DNA of 64,000 nucleotides from Flavimaribacter sediminis (GCF_019492055.1 NZ_JAICBX010000001.1:1302001-1366000); one strand, 5' to 3'; shown: positions 19,420 to 28,752, counted from the first letter of the stretch. Made by a program: numbers and translations. The notes: generated from the letters alone by a model not told the origin.

Positions 19420-19736
19420 GCCTCATGAAAACACGATTGCAGAGCGCGAAATAGGTAGATCCGTTTGCCGTTGACGGCTTGTCCAGCAGCGTCTTCGCAC
19501 TATATCGGAAGCTCGATTTTCCGGGTTTTCATCCGTTCCGTTGCAAAATTGGAGAATTCCCGAAACAAAGCCAGACTGGTGAATTGGCTGCATTTCCGTC
19601 GATTCCCGAAACAAAGCCAAATCAGAAAGAAACCGGATTCGGCAAAATCCCGAAACAAAGCCAGATTGTCGGAATTGCCCGTATTTCAAAGGTTTGACGG
19701 TTCCCAAGGACGATGAAAGTCTCTAAACGCTAAGCA
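19420..19736 (+). other. 317-base spacer without a gene, containing short repeats
   Basis: No convincing coding frame was seen between the PanE-like gene and crcB. The stretch holds three copies of an 18-base repeat (listed separately). No clear terminator or strong promoter was found. I also looked for the conserved pseudoknot segments of a fluoride riboswitch upstream of crcB and could not recognise them. Confidence 0.6.
19558..19665 (+). repeat. Three spaced copies of an 18-nt direct repeat
   Basis: TCCCGAAACAAAGCCAGA occurs at 19558-19575 and 19648-19665, and with one difference (A for G at position 17) at 19604-19621. Start-to-start spacings are 46 and 44 bases, and the intervening sequences differ. 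The repeats lie 72 to 179 bases before the crcB start. Their function is unknown. Confidence 0.9.
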
Positions 19737-20114
19737 ATGTACCACTTTCTCATCGTCGCTTTCGGAGGAGCTGTCGGGGCTTCGCTTCGTCATCTGACCA
19801 GCCTGTTGACCCTGCGCTGGTTTGGACCGGGATTTCCGTGGGGAACGCTGACGGTAAACATCCTTGGCTCATTCCTGATGGGTGTCTTTATTGAGCTGCT
19901 CGCAAGAAAGATGAATGGCTCCAATGAGTTGCGCCTGCTGATTGCGACGGGCCTCATGGGCGGGTTCACGACCTTCTCCGCATTCTCGCTTGATGTCGCG
20001 ATCATGTGGGAGCGGGGGGCGACGCTGACGGCGGCGGGATATGTGCTTGCAAGTGTGGCGCTGTCGATACTTGCGCTTTTCGCGGGACTGGCGCTTGTTC
20101 GCGGCCTTACCTAG
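19737..20114 (+). CDS. crcB: Fluoride ion channel CrcB/Fluc
   Basis: Fluc proteins are small dual-topology inner-membrane channels that release toxic fluoride. The 125-residue product has four hydrophobic segments. Family motifs are GGAVGASLRH near the N-terminus, WGTLTVNILGSFLMG, and GLMGGFTTFSAFS, which carries the pore-lining threonine/phenylalanine track. A pseudouridine synthase gene starts 15 bases after its stop. Confidence 0.95.
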   Translation: MYHFLIVAFGGAVGASLRHLTSLLTLRWFGPGFPWGTLTVNILGSFLMGVFIELLARKMNGSNELRLLIATGLMGGFTTFSAFSLDVAIMWERGATLTAAGYVLASVALSILALFAGLALVRGLT

Positions 20115-20128
20115 GAACGATAAGAATC

Positions 20129-21097
20129 ATGGCGGGTGTAGAACAGAAAACCGTTGATAGCGACGAGAGCGGCATGCGCCTCGATCGCTGGTTCAAGACC
20201 CATTACCCGGGTCTCGGTTTCGGCCGCCTTCAGAAGCTTCTGCGGTCGGGTCAGATCCGGATCGATGGCGGCCGCGCAAAAACCGATACGCGTATTCAGC
20301 CCGGCCAGACGATCCGCGTTCCGCCTCTGGACGCGGAAAAGCCGACGAACGCTGCAAAATCCTCCAATGCGTCCGACGCCGAGCGGCTGTCCGCCATGCT
20401 GATCTATGAAGATCCGAAGGTTTTTGTGTTCAACAAACCGGCGGGCCTCGCCGTGCAGGGCGGCTCCGGGGTCGCGCGGCATGTCGACGGCATGCTGGAG
20501 GCCTGGCGCAACAGGAGAGGCGAAAAGCCGCGTCTGGTTCATCGACTCGACAGGGATACGTCGGGCGTGCTTGTCGTCGCGCGGACGCGGCAGGCCGCGC
20601 AGCGGTTGACAGCCGCCTTTCGCGAGCGCGACACGGAAAAGATCTACTGGGCTCTGGTCAAGGGCGCGCCGGGCAAGAAGGAAGGCCGGATTTCAACCTG
20701 GCTGGTCAAGGAAACCACGCCTGACGGGGATCGCATGCGCGTTGCAAAGCATGGCGAACCCGACGCCGACCATGCCGTCTCTTACTATCGCGTGATCGAA
20801 CAGGCGGGTCAGAACCTGTCCTGGCTCGAGATGCAGCCCTATACCGGGCGCACCCATCAATTGCGCGTCCACGCCGCCCACATTGAGTGTCCGATCATCG
20901 GCGACCCGAAATATTTCGAAGCCGATCAGAACTGGGATTTCCCGGGTGGCGTCCAGAACAAACTGCACCTGCACGCCAGACGGATCGTGATACCGCATCC
21001 GGACGGGAAAGGAACTGTCGATGTGACGGCGCCGCTCCCGCCACACATGGTTCAGAGCTGGAACCTCCTTGGATTTGACAAGGATTACGCCGAATGA
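20129..21097 (+). CDS. rluC: RluA/RluC-family 23S rRNA pseudouridine synthase
   Basis: Isomerises uridines in 23S rRNA. The ATG at 20129 (MAGVEQKTVDSDESGMRLD) gives 322 residues; the frame continues open upstream into crcB, but this start fits the family. An S4-like RNA-binding domain occupies roughly residues 13-75 (RLQKLLRSGQIRIDGGRAK). The catalytic core follows, with HRLDRDTSG; its aspartate, residue 141, is the expected nucleophile. PYTGRTHQLRVHA is also conserved. RluC is the likely subtype. The HAD gene overlaps its end by four bases. Confidence 0.88.
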   Translation: MAGVEQKTVDSDESGMRLDRWFKTHYPGLGFGRLQKLLRSGQIRIDGGRAKTDTRIQPGQTIRVPPLDAEKPTNAAKSSNASDAERLSAMLIYEDPKVFVFNKPAGLAVQGGSGVARHVDGMLEAWRNRRGEKPRLVHRLDRDTSGVLVVARTRQAAQRLTAAFRERDTEKIYWALVKGAPGKKEGRISTWLVKETTPDGDRMRVAKHGEPDADHAVSYYRVIEQAGQNLSWLEMQPYTGRTHQLRVHAAHIECPIIGDPKYFEADQNWDFPGGVQNKLHLHARRIVIPHPDGKGTVDVTAPLPPHMVQSWNLLGFDKDYAE

Positions 21098-21756
21098 AAC
21101 TCGTTCTCTTCGATTGCGACGGCACGTTGATCGACAGCGCCCACGTCATCCACGCCAGCATGGAAAAGACGTTCGCGGAAGAAGGACTTGCCGTTCCGGA
21201 GCTGCATCACACCAAGTCCATCATCGGGCTGACTCTCGACAAGGCTTTCTCCGTGCTTATGCAGGAGGAGATCAATGACCGGATCGTCAACATGGTCGTG
21301 CGCTACAAACATCACAGTCTGACGATGCGCGAGGAGCAGGAGGTTCACGAGCCGTTTTACGACGGCGTATGGGACCTGCTCGATGAATTGCGCGGCCGGG
21401 ACGACATCCTGCTCGGGGTGGTCACGGGCAAATCGCGCCGCGGTCTTGATAATCTGCTCGCGCGTCACGGCCTGGAGAAGGCGATCCTCACCAGCCGCAC
21501 GGCCGATGAGTGCCCCTCGAAGCCGCACCCCGCGATGGTGCTCGAATGTTGTCGTGACGTCGGTGTGGACGCAGTCGACACGATCGTGGTCGGCGATGCG
21601 ATATACGACATGCAGATGGCGCGGTCGGCGGCGGCCAGGGCGATTGGCGTGACCTGGGGGTACAGCACGCCGGACGAACTGACGGAGGCCGGAGCGCACA
21701 GCACGATCAGCCACCCGTCGGAAGTTCTCGATCACCTGATGGGAGTGGCGGAGTAG
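21094..21756 (+). CDS. HAD-superfamily phosphatase (phosphoglycolate phosphatase-like)
   Basis: A 220-residue HAD hydrolase. Motif I is DCDGTLIDS (residues 7-15, with Asp7 and Asp9 as nucleophile and acid), motif II is in VVTGKSRRG, motif III is the lysine in PSKPHPAMV, and motif IV is VVGDAIYDMQMA. A helical cap lies between motifs I and II. The substrate is unknown; phosphoglycolate or another small phosphate ester is likely. It overlaps rluC by four bases and is two bases from the ATP12 gene, so these genes probably form one transcript. Confidence 0.88.
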   Translation: MKLVLFDCDGTLIDSAHVIHASMEKTFAEEGLAVPELHHTKSIIGLTLDKAFSVLMQEEINDRIVNMVVRYKHHSLTMREEQEVHEPFYDGVWDLLDELRGRDDILLGVVTGKSRRGLDNLLARHGLEKAILTSRTADECPSKPHPAMVLECCRDVGVDAVDTIVVGDAIYDMQMARSAAARAIGVTWGYSTPDELTEAGAHSTISHPSEVLDHLMGVAE

Positions 21757-21758
21757 AT

Positions 21759-22547
21759 ATGCGGGATTTGCTTGAAGAACTGTATGATTCGGAGAAGGAC
21801 GCAGATCCTGTCCGCCTGGCTCAGGGACATTCCGGACGGCAATTACCGAAGCGTTTCTATGAACAGGCGGCTGCTGCTGAGGATGACGGCGGGTTCGTCG
21901 TGCAACTCGACGGCAAGACCGTGCGCACGCCGGCGCGTTCTGTCTTGAAGCTGCAGACGCGGGCGCTTGCTGAACTGATCGCCGACGAATGGAACAGTCA
22001 GGAAAAGCTGATCGATCCGGCCGCCATGCCTGCAACGCGGCTCGCGAATACGGCTCTCGACGGCGTGGCTCTCGAAACCGAAGCGGTGCTTGAGGATGTT
22101 CTGCGTTTTGCCGGGACCGATTTGCTTTGTTACCGCGCCGGCTCTCCTGAAGGGCTTGTGGCCAGCCAGAACGAGGCGTGGGATCCGATCATCGACTGGG
22201 CGCATTCCCGGCTCGGCGCGCGTTTCTTGCTTGCCGAGGGGGTGATGCATGTGGAGCAGCCATCCGAATCCCTGCGCGCGGTCAATATCCACCTGAAGCA
22301 GTTCCAGGATCCATTCGCCGTCGCCGCGCTGCACAGCATGACCTCCCTGACGGGGTCTGCCTTGCTGGCGCTGGCGGTGGCCTTCCGGGAAATCGAACCG
22401 GAAGAAGCCTGGGCTGCGGCGCATGTGGATGAAGACTGGAATATCAGGCAATGGGGCGAGGATGCGGAGGCGCGTCTGCGACGCGACTTCAGACAGCGCG
22501 AAATGATGGCTGCCGCCAATACGCTGCAGGCGGTAACGGGCGGTTGA
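21759..22547 (+). CDS. ATP12-family F1-ATPase assembly chaperone
   Basis: ATP12 proteins bind the F1 alpha subunit and prevent its aggregation during ATP synthase assembly; the family is shared by mitochondria and alphaproteobacteria. The 262-residue product has the recognisable pattern: [15 protein letters not shown], then [16 protein letters not shown] in the N-terminal domain. The helical C-terminal domain contains [19 protein letters not shown] and [10 protein letters not shown]. It lies in the crcB-rluC-HAD transcript unit. Confidence 0.9.
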   Translation: MRDLLEELYDSEKDADPVRLAQGHSGRQLPKRFYEQAAAAEDDGGFVVQLDGKTVRTPARSVLKLQTRALAELIADEWNSQEKLIDPAAMPATRLANTALDGVALETEAVLEDVLRFAGTDLLCYRAGSPEGLVASQNEAWDPIIDWAHSRLGARFLLAEGVMHVEQPSESLRAVNIHLKQFQDPFAVAALHSMTSLTGSALLALAVAFREIEPEEAWAAAHVDEDWNIRQWGEDAEARLRRDFRQREMMAAANTLQAVTGG

Positions 22548-22605
22548 GCGGCGTGGGTTGATTGGGCTACAAGATGGCTGGAACAGGACGTATCGGGGGA
22601 TCAAA

Positions 22606-24138
22606 TTGAAAGACGTGTTGCTGGAACTGCAGGAGCGCCGCGCGGAAGCGAAGATCGGCGGGGGTCAGAAGCGCATTGATGTGCAGCATTCGCGCGGAAA
22701 GCTGACCGCGCGCGAGCGCATCGCAACATTTCTCGATGACGGCGCTTTCGAGGAATTTGACATGTTCGTGCAACACCGTTGCACCGATTTCGGGATGGAA
22801 GAAACCAAGATTCCCGGCGACGGCGTTATCACCGGCTGGGGTACGGTCAACGGCCGAAAAGTATTCGTTTTCGCCAAGGACTTTACGGTTTTCGGCGGCT
22901 CTCTCTCGGAAGCCCATGCGGCAAAGATCACCAAGCTGCAGGACATGGCGTTGCGCAATCGCGCGCCGATCATCGGCTTTTATGACGCTGGCGGAGCGCG
23001 TATCCAGGAGGGCGTGGCAGCGCTCGGCGGATACGCCGAAGTGTTCCAGCGAAATATTCTCGCATCCGGTGTCATCCCGCAGATTTCGGTCATCATGGGA
23101 CCGTGCGCCGGCGGCGACGTCTATTCGCCGGCCATGACCGATTTCATCTTCATGGTGCGCGACACGTCCTACATGTTCGTCACCGGGCCGGATGTCGTGA
23201 AGACCGTGACCAATGAGACGGTCACCGCCGAACAACTGGGCGGCGCGTCGATCCACACGACGAAGTCGTCGATCGCCGACGGCGCCTACGAAAACGATGT
23301 CGAGGCGCTTTTGCAGATGCGACGACTCATCGATCTTTTGCCGCTTTCCAACACGTCGGAAGTTCCGGAGATCGACAATTTTCAGCCGATCGACGTTCCC
23401 GACAAGTCGCTGGATCTCGTCATTCCCGACAACGCCAACAAGCCCTATGACATAAAGGAAGTTATCCTCAAGACGATCGACGAAGGCGACTTCTTCGAAA
23501 TCCAGGCTACCTTCGCCGCCAATATCGTTTGTGGCTTCGGCAGGGTGGAAGGCCGCACGGTCGGGTTTGTCGCCAATCAGCCGATGGTGCTTGCAGGCGT
23601 TCTCGACAGCGATGCGTCAAGGAAGGCGGCGCGGTTCGTGCGTTTCTGCGATTGTTTCGGCATACCGATCGTCACCTTCGTCGATGTGCCGGGCTTCCTT
23701 CCCGGAACGGCCCAGGAATATGGCGGTCTCATCAAGCACGGCGCAAAACTGCTGTTCGCCTATGGCGAGGCGACCGTGCCGAAGGTCACCATCATTACCC
23801 GCAAGGCCTATGGCGGCGCCTACGACGTAATGGCTTCCAAGCATTTGCGGGGCGATCTCAATTACGCCTGGCCGTCAGCCGAAATCGCGGTTATGGGCGC
23901 CAAAGGCGCGGTTGAAATTATCCACCGCAAGGATGTCGGCGATCCGGACAAGATTGCGGCGCATACAAAGAAGTACGAGGAACGGTTTCTGTCGCCGTTC
24001 GTCGCGGCCGAACGCGGCTATATTGACGAGGTGATCATGCCGCATTCGACACGTAAACGGGTCGCTACTGGACTTCGACTTCTACGTGAGAAAAATCTGA
24101 CAAACCCATGGAAAAAGCACGATAATATTCCATTATAG
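22606..24138 (+). CDS. pccB: Propionyl-CoA carboxylase beta subunit (carboxyltransferase)
   Basis: Transfers the carboxyl group from biotin to propionyl-CoA to form methylmalonyl-CoA. The likely start is the TTG at 22606 ([20 protein letters not shown]), because CGGGGGA lies six bases before it and the family begins this way. An in-frame ATG at 22558 would add 16 unusual residues. The 510-residue product has both halves of the carboxyltransferase fold: [19 protein letters not shown] and [16 protein letters not shown], then [16 protein letters not shown] and [15 protein letters not shown]. The alpha (biotin carboxylase) subunit gene is not adjacent. Confidence 0.94.
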   Translation: MKDVLLELQERRAEAKIGGGQKRIDVQHSRGKLTARERIATFLDDGAFEEFDMFVQHRCTDFGMEETKIPGDGVITGWGTVNGRKVFVFAKDFTVFGGSLSEAHAAKITKLQDMALRNRAPIIGFYDAGGARIQEGVAALGGYAEVFQRNILASGVIPQISVIMGPCAGGDVYSPAMTDFIFMVRDTSYMFVTGPDVVKTVTNETVTAEQLGGASIHTTKSSIADGAYENDVEALLQMRRLIDLLPLSNTSEVPEIDNFQPIDVPDKSLDLVIPDNANKPYDIKEVILKTIDEGDFFEIQATFAANIVCGFGRVEGRTVGFVANQPMVLAGVLDSDASRKAARFVRFCDCFGIPIVTFVDVPGFLPGTAQEYGGLIKHGAKLLFAYGEATVPKVTIITRKAYGGAYDVMASKHLRGDLNYAWPSAEIAVMGAKGAVEIIHRKDVGDPDKIAAHTKKYEERFLSPFVAAERGYIDEVIMPHSTRKRVATGLRLLREKNLTNPWKKHDNIPL

Positions 24139-24146
24139 CCGTGCTT
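24112..24146 (-). terminator. Intrinsic terminator for the DUF4864 gene, also at the pccB end
   Basis: AAGCACG-ATAAT (24115-24126) pairs with ATTAT and CGTGCTT (24132-24136 and 24140-24146) across a 5-base loop and a 3-base bulge. On the minus strand the stem is followed by a run of T, placed 9 bases after the stop of the minus-strand gene. It overlaps the pccB stop codon. Confidence 0.75.
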
Positions 24147-24154
24147 CGGTGTGT

Positions 24155-24571
24155 TCAGATCGCTGAATCGCGTATCGGCGCCAGCCTGACGCCGGTGATG
24201 CGGTAATTGCCGTCGTCCTGTCTTGCGAGAATGTAGACAGCCTGCCAGCTGTCGCCCTTCCGGTCGGTGATCAGCAGTTCCTGCATCATCAGCCGGCCAT
24301 CGTCTTCGCTGGCGTTTCGGCCGAAGGTCAGATTGCCTGGACGGTAGATCGGCTCGTAGCTGTTCTTCACCATTTCCATGAAGCGTTGGGTGTCAGGAAA
24401 GGCGTTTTTGATGCCTGGAGCTGCAAAGGAATAGGCGGTTTCTCCATCATCGGATCGGAACGCTTCGATCTGTTGCTTGATGATGCCTTGAACGATTTTG
24501 GAGTTGTCTTCGGCATGCGCCAGTCCGCTCCATAGCAGGAGCCCGAAGACCAGGAATGTCACAATACGCAT
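24155..24571 (-). CDS. DUF4864-domain exported protein
   Basis: The 138-residue product has a clear Sec signal peptide (residues 1-20, ending in the cleavage site AHA). The rest matches the pattern of DUF4864, a small alpha+beta fold of unknown role (IIKQQIEAFRSDDGETAYSFA, FMEMVKNSYEPIYRPG, WQAVYILARQDDGNYRI). The ATG is preceded on the minus strand by AGGAGGTG. The gene is convergent with pccB. I know of no function; the periplasm is the likely location. Confidence 0.8.
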   Translation of the reverse strand: MRIVTFLVFGLLLWSGLAHAEDNSKIVQGIIKQQIEAFRSDDGETAYSFAAPGIKNAFPDTQRFMEMVKNSYEPIYRPGNLTFGRNASEDDGRLMMQELLITDRKGDSWQAVYILARQDDGNYRITGVRLAPIRDSAI

Positions 24572-25028
24572 GAAACACCTCCTTGTATCTATCTTGTTCG
24601 CCCGTTCTGTTTACGCCCACGATTCGAATTCAGATCACGGGATGGTACTCCGAACCCGCGATGGTGTCATCCGGTTGTCGTATTTGCATGGGGTGCATGA
24701 CGCAGTGGACGATCATGCGCCCGCAGAAATTGTGTCAGTCTAAGGGGTAAATTTAGTCGGTCGGTATGTCGATCGCCCGCTCGCGACAAAGCCATCGGAC
24801 GCTGCGAACACAACTGCAGATTCGGTCTGATGCGACAAGCAATGGTTGTATTGTTCTCGCTCCCGAAGGGAGTGGGGCGGTGCTATCTGTCTAAAAACAA
24901 AAGATTTTCAACAGCATACCAGCGCATTCGGGGTAATTGACTGTTGACTTGTCGCTGTGCCTCTTGCGACACTGTCAGAGAATTAAAAAATGCCCGACTA
25001 ACGGGCTTCCTCAATGAAGGAGGGGAAT
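24572..25028 (+). other. 457-base spacer without a recognisable gene
   Basis: The spacer separates the divergent DUF4864 and ABC permease genes and should hold both promoters. Two TTGACT-like -35 elements lie near 24938-24952, but no convincing -10 partner was found. A small hairpin (CTCCC/GGGAG) sits at 24860-24872. A GCCCG/CGGGC hairpin at 24992-25006 lies just before the permease ribosome binding site. Read on the minus strand, that second hairpin is followed by T6 and would be a weak intrinsic terminator. Confidence 0.5.
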
Positions 25029-25985
25029 ATGGGTGGTGTATTGCCGCTTGTCGGCAAGCGACTCCTGCTGGGCGTCGGTACATTGTTCGTCGTTTCTTTG
25101 ATCATCTTCTGGGCCGTCGAAGCTCTCCCGGGGGACGTTGCGCAACAGATTCTTGGTCAGTCTGCGACGCAGGAAACGGTGGATGCTTTGCGTGAAGAAC
25201 TGGGACTGAACAAGTCACCTTTTACGCGCTATTTTGAATGGCTGGTCGGCGCGGTTCAGGGGGATTTTGGCGTATCGCTCGCCAACAAGCGTTCGGTGAC
25301 GGCGCAGATCGCGCCGCGTTTCGCGAACACGCTGTTTCTGGCAGCCTATGCTGCGGTTATTTCAGTGCCGCTCGCCATATTCCTGGGCGTTTTGACTGCC
25401 CTTTATCGCAATTCGGTCTTCGACCGCGTGACAAACGCGCTCAGTCTCGTTTCCATATCCTCGCCGGAATTCTTCCTGGGCTATGTTCTGATCGCCTTCT
25501 TCGCCGTACAGAGCCAGCTCTTCCCTTCGATCTCGAATGTTACCGCCGGCATGGATTTCGACGAACGCATCTATCGGACCACGCTGCCAGCGGTCACCCT
25601 CGCGCTCGTCGTCACGGCCTATATGATGCGCATGACGCGGGCTGCGATCATCAACCTGCTGGCTTCTCCCTATATCGAGATGGCGCGGCTGAAGGGGGTG
25701 CCCAACGGGCGCGTCATCACCCATCACGCTTTGCCGAACGCCCTGGCGCCGATCATCAATGTCGTTGCGCTCAATCTCGCTTATCTCATCACGGGGGTCG
25801 TCCTCGTCGAGGTGGTGTTCGTCTATCCCGGCGTCGGCCAATTGCTGGTGGACAGCGTGACGAAGCGGGACTTCCCGGTCGTTCAGGCTTGCTGTCTGAT
25901 CTTCGCGGCGACGTTCATCATGTTCAATCTCATCGCGGATGTCGGGTCGATCCTGTCCAATCCGCGCCTGCGTCATCCGAAGTGA
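25029..25985 (+). CDS. Peptide-type ABC transporter permease (DppB/OppB family)
   Basis: Inner-membrane subunit of a family-5-type (peptide, opine or sugar) importer. The ATG at 25029 follows a strong GAAGGAGGGG; an in-frame ATG at 25014 would overlap that site. The 318-residue product has six membrane segments and the DppB signature: GDFGVSLANKRSVTAQI in the first half and the EAA-type loop IEMARLKGVPNGRVITHHALPN-like region at about residues 217-238. It forms an operon with the following permease (10-base gap) and the double ATPase. Confidence 0.9.
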   Translation: MGGVLPLVGKRLLLGVGTLFVVSLIIFWAVEALPGDVAQQILGQSATQETVDALREELGLNKSPFTRYFEWLVGAVQGDFGVSLANKRSVTAQIAPRFANTLFLAAYAAVISVPLAIFLGVLTALYRNSVFDRVTNALSLVSISSPEFFLGYVLIAFFAVQSQLFPSISNVTAGMDFDERIYRTTLPAVTLALVVTAYMMRMTRAAIINLLASPYIEMARLKGVPNGRVITHHALPNALAPIINVVALNLAYLITGVVLVEVVFVYPGVGQLLVDSVTKRDFPVVQACCLIFAATFIMFNLIADVGSILSNPRLRHPK

Positions 25986-25995
25986 GGAGGGGATA

Positions 25996-27057
25996 ATGGT
26001 TTCCTTTGCAATCATCTATTACGCCCTTCTGATCATTGCGTGTTGCGTAGCCGCGTTCTATCGGCAACGGTCAGGGTTGATCGTTCTGTTCGTGCTGTTG
26101 TGCATTTCGCTGATTTCCGGATTGCTGGGCGGCGTCGACGTTCTGATCAACATCACAATAGGGGTCGCGCTGCTGGCCGCCGCCGGCGGCATTTCGTACA
26201 GCTTCCGCGAAACGCTCACCTATATCTTGCCAAACGAAGCCGCCAAACTCATGCGCAAGGCTCCGTTGACCGCGGCCTTCGGTTTGCTGGTCATTATCGC
26301 CTATGTCATCGCGGCGGTGTTTGCTCCGGTAATCGCTCCTTTCGGCGAAGCGCAAGTGGTAGGCAGTTCCTTTGCGCCGCCCGACGACGTCATGATCCTC
26401 GGTGGAGACCAGCTCGGTCGCGACCTGTTCAGTCGCCTGATATACGGCGCCCGCAACACGGTCGGCATTGCTGTGCTGACGACTGTGATCGCCTTCATCG
26501 TCGGCACCGTCGCAGGTCTTGTCGCGGCGTCGATGGGCGGTTGGGTCGATCAGGTTATGGGGCGCATCGTCGATATCCTCATGGCAATTCCGCAGTTGAT
26601 CTTTGCTTTGCTGCTGCTGACGATCGTCGGCACAAGCGTCGTCAACCTGACCCTCGTCATCGCCTTGCTCTATTCGCCGCTGATCTTCCGTCTCGTTCGG
26701 GCGGTCGCCGGCAACATCGTGGTGATGGACTATATCGAGGCCGCCCGATTACGCGGTGAATCGACCTGGTATCTGACAACGAAGGAAGTGTTGCCGAATA
26801 TCACTGCGCCTCTGGCCGCTGAATTCGGACTGCGTTTCTGCTTCGTCTTCCTGGCGATTTCGGCGCTGTCCTTTCTGGGCCTTGGTATTCAGCCGCCCAC
26901 AGCCGACTGGGGATCGATGGTGCGTGAAAACGCTTCCCTGATTTCCTTCGGTCTGCTGACGCCGCTCATTCCGGCGGCGGCGATCGCCTTGCTGACGGTC
27001 GCCGTGAATTTCGTGGTCGACTGGATGCTGCATATTTCGTCGGGATTGAAGGAGTAG
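25996..27057 (+). CDS. Peptide-type ABC permease (DppC family) with N-terminal membrane extension
   Basis: Second permease of the importer. The ATG at 25996 follows GAGGAGGGGATA. The product is 353 residues, whereas DppC/OppC proteins are usually about 280-305. About 85 extra N-terminal residues contain two or three additional hydrophobic segments before the conserved start (APLTAAFGLLVIIAYVIA). The core has GGDQLGRDLFSRLIYGARNT and the EAA loop YIEAARLRGESTWYLTTKEVLPN-like region near residues 245-267. The gene is three bases from the ATPase gene. What the extension does is unknown. Confidence 0.88.
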   Translation: MVSFAIIYYALLIIACCVAAFYRQRSGLIVLFVLLCISLISGLLGGVDVLINITIGVALLAAAGGISYSFRETLTYILPNEAAKLMRKAPLTAAFGLLVIIAYVIAAVFAPVIAPFGEAQVVGSSFAPPDDVMILGGDQLGRDLFSRLIYGARNTVGIAVLTTVIAFIVGTVAGLVAASMGGWVDQVMGRIVDILMAIPQLIFALLLLTIVGTSVVNLTLVIALLYSPLIFRLVRAVAGNIVVMDYIEAARLRGESTWYLTTKEVLPNITAPLAAEFGLRFCFVFLAISALSFLGLGIQPPTADWGSMVRENASLISFGLLTPLIPAAAIALLTVAVNFVVDWMLHISSGLKE

Positions 27058-27060
27058 ACG

Positions 27061-28719
27061 ATGGTCAAGGAAAAAAGCGTTCTGCTCGAAATCAAGGACC
27101 TCCGGATTGAGGGCTATTCCGACGAAGAGTGGATCGAGATCGTGCACGGGGTCAATCTGACCCTTCACCGCGGCGAGGTTATGGGGTTGATCGGCGAATC
27201 CGGCGCCGGCAAGTCGACCATTGGGCTTGCGGCCATGGGCTTCACGCGCGACGGGTGCCGCATTTCAGGCGGCTCGGTGCTGTTCGACGGCATGGATCTT
27301 ACCACGGCCTCGCGCGCGGAACGCCGGGCCCTTCGCGGCTCGCGGATCGCCTATGTCGCACAATCGGCGGCAGCGTCCTTCAATCCGGCGCACAAGCTGA
27401 TCGAGCAGCATACGGAGTCCGGTCGTTTGCACAAGATCAGTTCCAAGTCCGAAATGGAGGCCGATGCGATCGAGCTCTATCGGCGACTTCGGCTTCCCAA
27501 TCCCGAGGAGATCGGCTTCCGCTATCCGCACCAGGTTTCCGGAGGCCAGCTGCAGCGTGCGATGACTGCGATGGCGATGAGCTGTCGCCCGGACCTGATC
27601 ATCTTCGACGAGCCGACGACGGCGCTCGACGTGACGACCCAGATCGAGGTGCTTGCGGCGATCAGGGATATCGTCGAGCAGTTCAACACCGCCGCTCTGT
27701 ACATCACGCATGATCTGGCGGTCGTGGCCCAGATGGCTGATCGTATCAAGGTTCTCCTGAAAGGGGACGAGGTCGAAGAGGCGGAAACCAGGAAAATGCT
27801 CGCCGACCCGGAGGAGGATTACACCAAATCGCTTTGGTCGGTGCGCAGTTTCGAACGTGAGCAGAAACCGCCGCCGCCTGCGTCTGAAAAGCCTCTGATT
27901 TCGGTTCGCAACGTCGACGCCTCCTATGGGCCCGTACCGGTGCTCAAGGGCGTCTCCTTCGATATCTATCGCGGCCAGACGGTTGCCGTGGTCGGCGAAT
28001 CCGGTTCCGGCAAATCGACGACCGCCCGTTGTATAACCGGGCTGCTGCCGCCGGACGCGGGCGAAATTCTCTATGACGGTCATGTGCTGCCGGCCAGGTA
28101 CCAGAACCGCAGCAAGGAGCAGCTTCGTCAGGTCCAGATGATCTATCAGATGGCGGACACTGCGCTTAATCCGAAAAAAACGATCGGGGAGATCATCGGC
28201 AGGCCGTTGCAATTCTATGGCGGACTGCGCGGAGCGGAGCTGAAAACGGCGATCGACCAGTTGCTGGATCAGATCGAACTCGAGCCTTCGCTCTACTACA
28301 AACGTTTGCCGTCGGAGCTTTCCGGCGGACAGAAACAGCGCGTCGGCATTGCCCGCGCCCTTGCCGCAGGTCCCACCTTCATCATATGCGACGAGGTGAC
28401 CAGCGCGCTCGACCAGCTTGTCGCGGAGGGTATTCTGCGATTGCTGGACCGGCTGCAGAAGGAACTGGATCTCGCCTATATGTTCATCACCCACGATCTC
28501 GCGACCGTTCGTGCGATCTCGGACGTGGTTGTCGTCATGAAGGAAGGCGAGGTGGTCGAACAGGGCCCCAAGGACGTGATGTTCAAGCCGCCGCACCACG
28601 AATATACGGATCTTCTCCTGTCTTCGGTGCCGGAAATGGATCCGGACTGGCTGACGCATCTCCTTGAGGAACGCGGCGTCGATAATGTCGGCGAGGCTGC
28701 GCACGACAAAAAAACCTGA
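27061..28719 (+). CDS. Double ATPase of the peptide-type ABC importer (DppD-DppF fusion)
   Basis: One 552-residue polypeptide carries both nucleotide-binding domains, which are separate proteins in E. coli Dpp. Domain 1 (about 5-265) has Walker A GESGAGKST, signature VSGGQLQRA and Walker [12 protein letters not shown]. Domain 2 (about 278-530) has [17 protein letters not shown] and IICDEVTSALD, where the usual proline after DE is valine. The C-terminal oligopeptide-transporter extension is present. Its stop codon lies inside a bidirectional terminator. Confidence 0.92.
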   Translation: MVKEKSVLLEIKDLRIEGYSDEEWIEIVHGVNLTLHRGEVMGLIGESGAGKSTIGLAAMGFTRDGCRISGGSVLFDGMDLTTASRAERRALRGSRIAYVAQSAAASFNPAHKLIEQHTESGRLHKISSKSEMEADAIELYRRLRLPNPEEIGFRYPHQVSGGQLQRAMTAMAMSCRPDLIIFDEPTTALDVTTQIEVLAAIRDIVEQFNTAALYITHDLAVVAQMADRIKVLLKGDEVEEAETRKMLADPEEDYTKSLWSVRSFEREQKPPPPASEKPLISVRNVDASYGPVPVLKGVSFDIYRGQTVAVVGESGSGKSTTARCITGLLPPDAGEILYDGHVLPARYQNRSKEQLRQVQMIYQMADTALNPKKTIGEIIGRPLQFYGGLRGAELKTAIDQLLDQIELEPSLYYKRLPSELSGGQKQRVGIARALAAGPTFIICDEVTSALDQLVAEGILRLLDRLQKELDLAYMFITHDLATVRAISDVVVVMKEGEVVEQGPKDVMFKPPHHEYTDLLLSSVPEMDPDWLTHLLEERGVDNVGEAAHDKKT

Positions 28720-28740
28720 CGTCGACGACGTCAGGTTTTT
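28708..28740. terminator. Bidirectional intrinsic terminator between convergent genes
   Basis: CCTGACGTCG (28715-28724) and CGACGTCAGG (28726-28735) form a nearly perfect palindrome, with A7 before and T5 after, so both strands read a stem followed by T. It serves the ATPase gene ending at 28719 and the binding-protein gene ending at 28790 on the other strand. Confidence 0.85.
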
Positions 28741-28752
28741 CAGGAGTTCGAT

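Noticed and set aside
19558-19665. CRISPR-like appearance of three repeats with 26-28-base intervals
   Set aside because: The repeats are only 18 bases, there are just three, there is no leader and no cas gene in the window.
19666-19736. Fluoride riboswitch expected upstream of crcB
   Set aside because: I could not find the conserved pseudoknot segments of the crcB motif. A covariance-model search of 19420-19736 would decide; a significant hit would overturn this.
22558-22605. ATG start 16 codons upstream for pccB
   Set aside because: The family begins at the TTG at 22606, which has a strong ribosome binding site, and the extra residues match nothing in the family.
24992-25006. Hairpin just before the DppB-like gene as a plus-strand terminator
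   Set aside because: On the plus strand it has only a short TTCC tail, while the A-run lies before it; the terminator layout is on the minus strand, where no gene is known to end.
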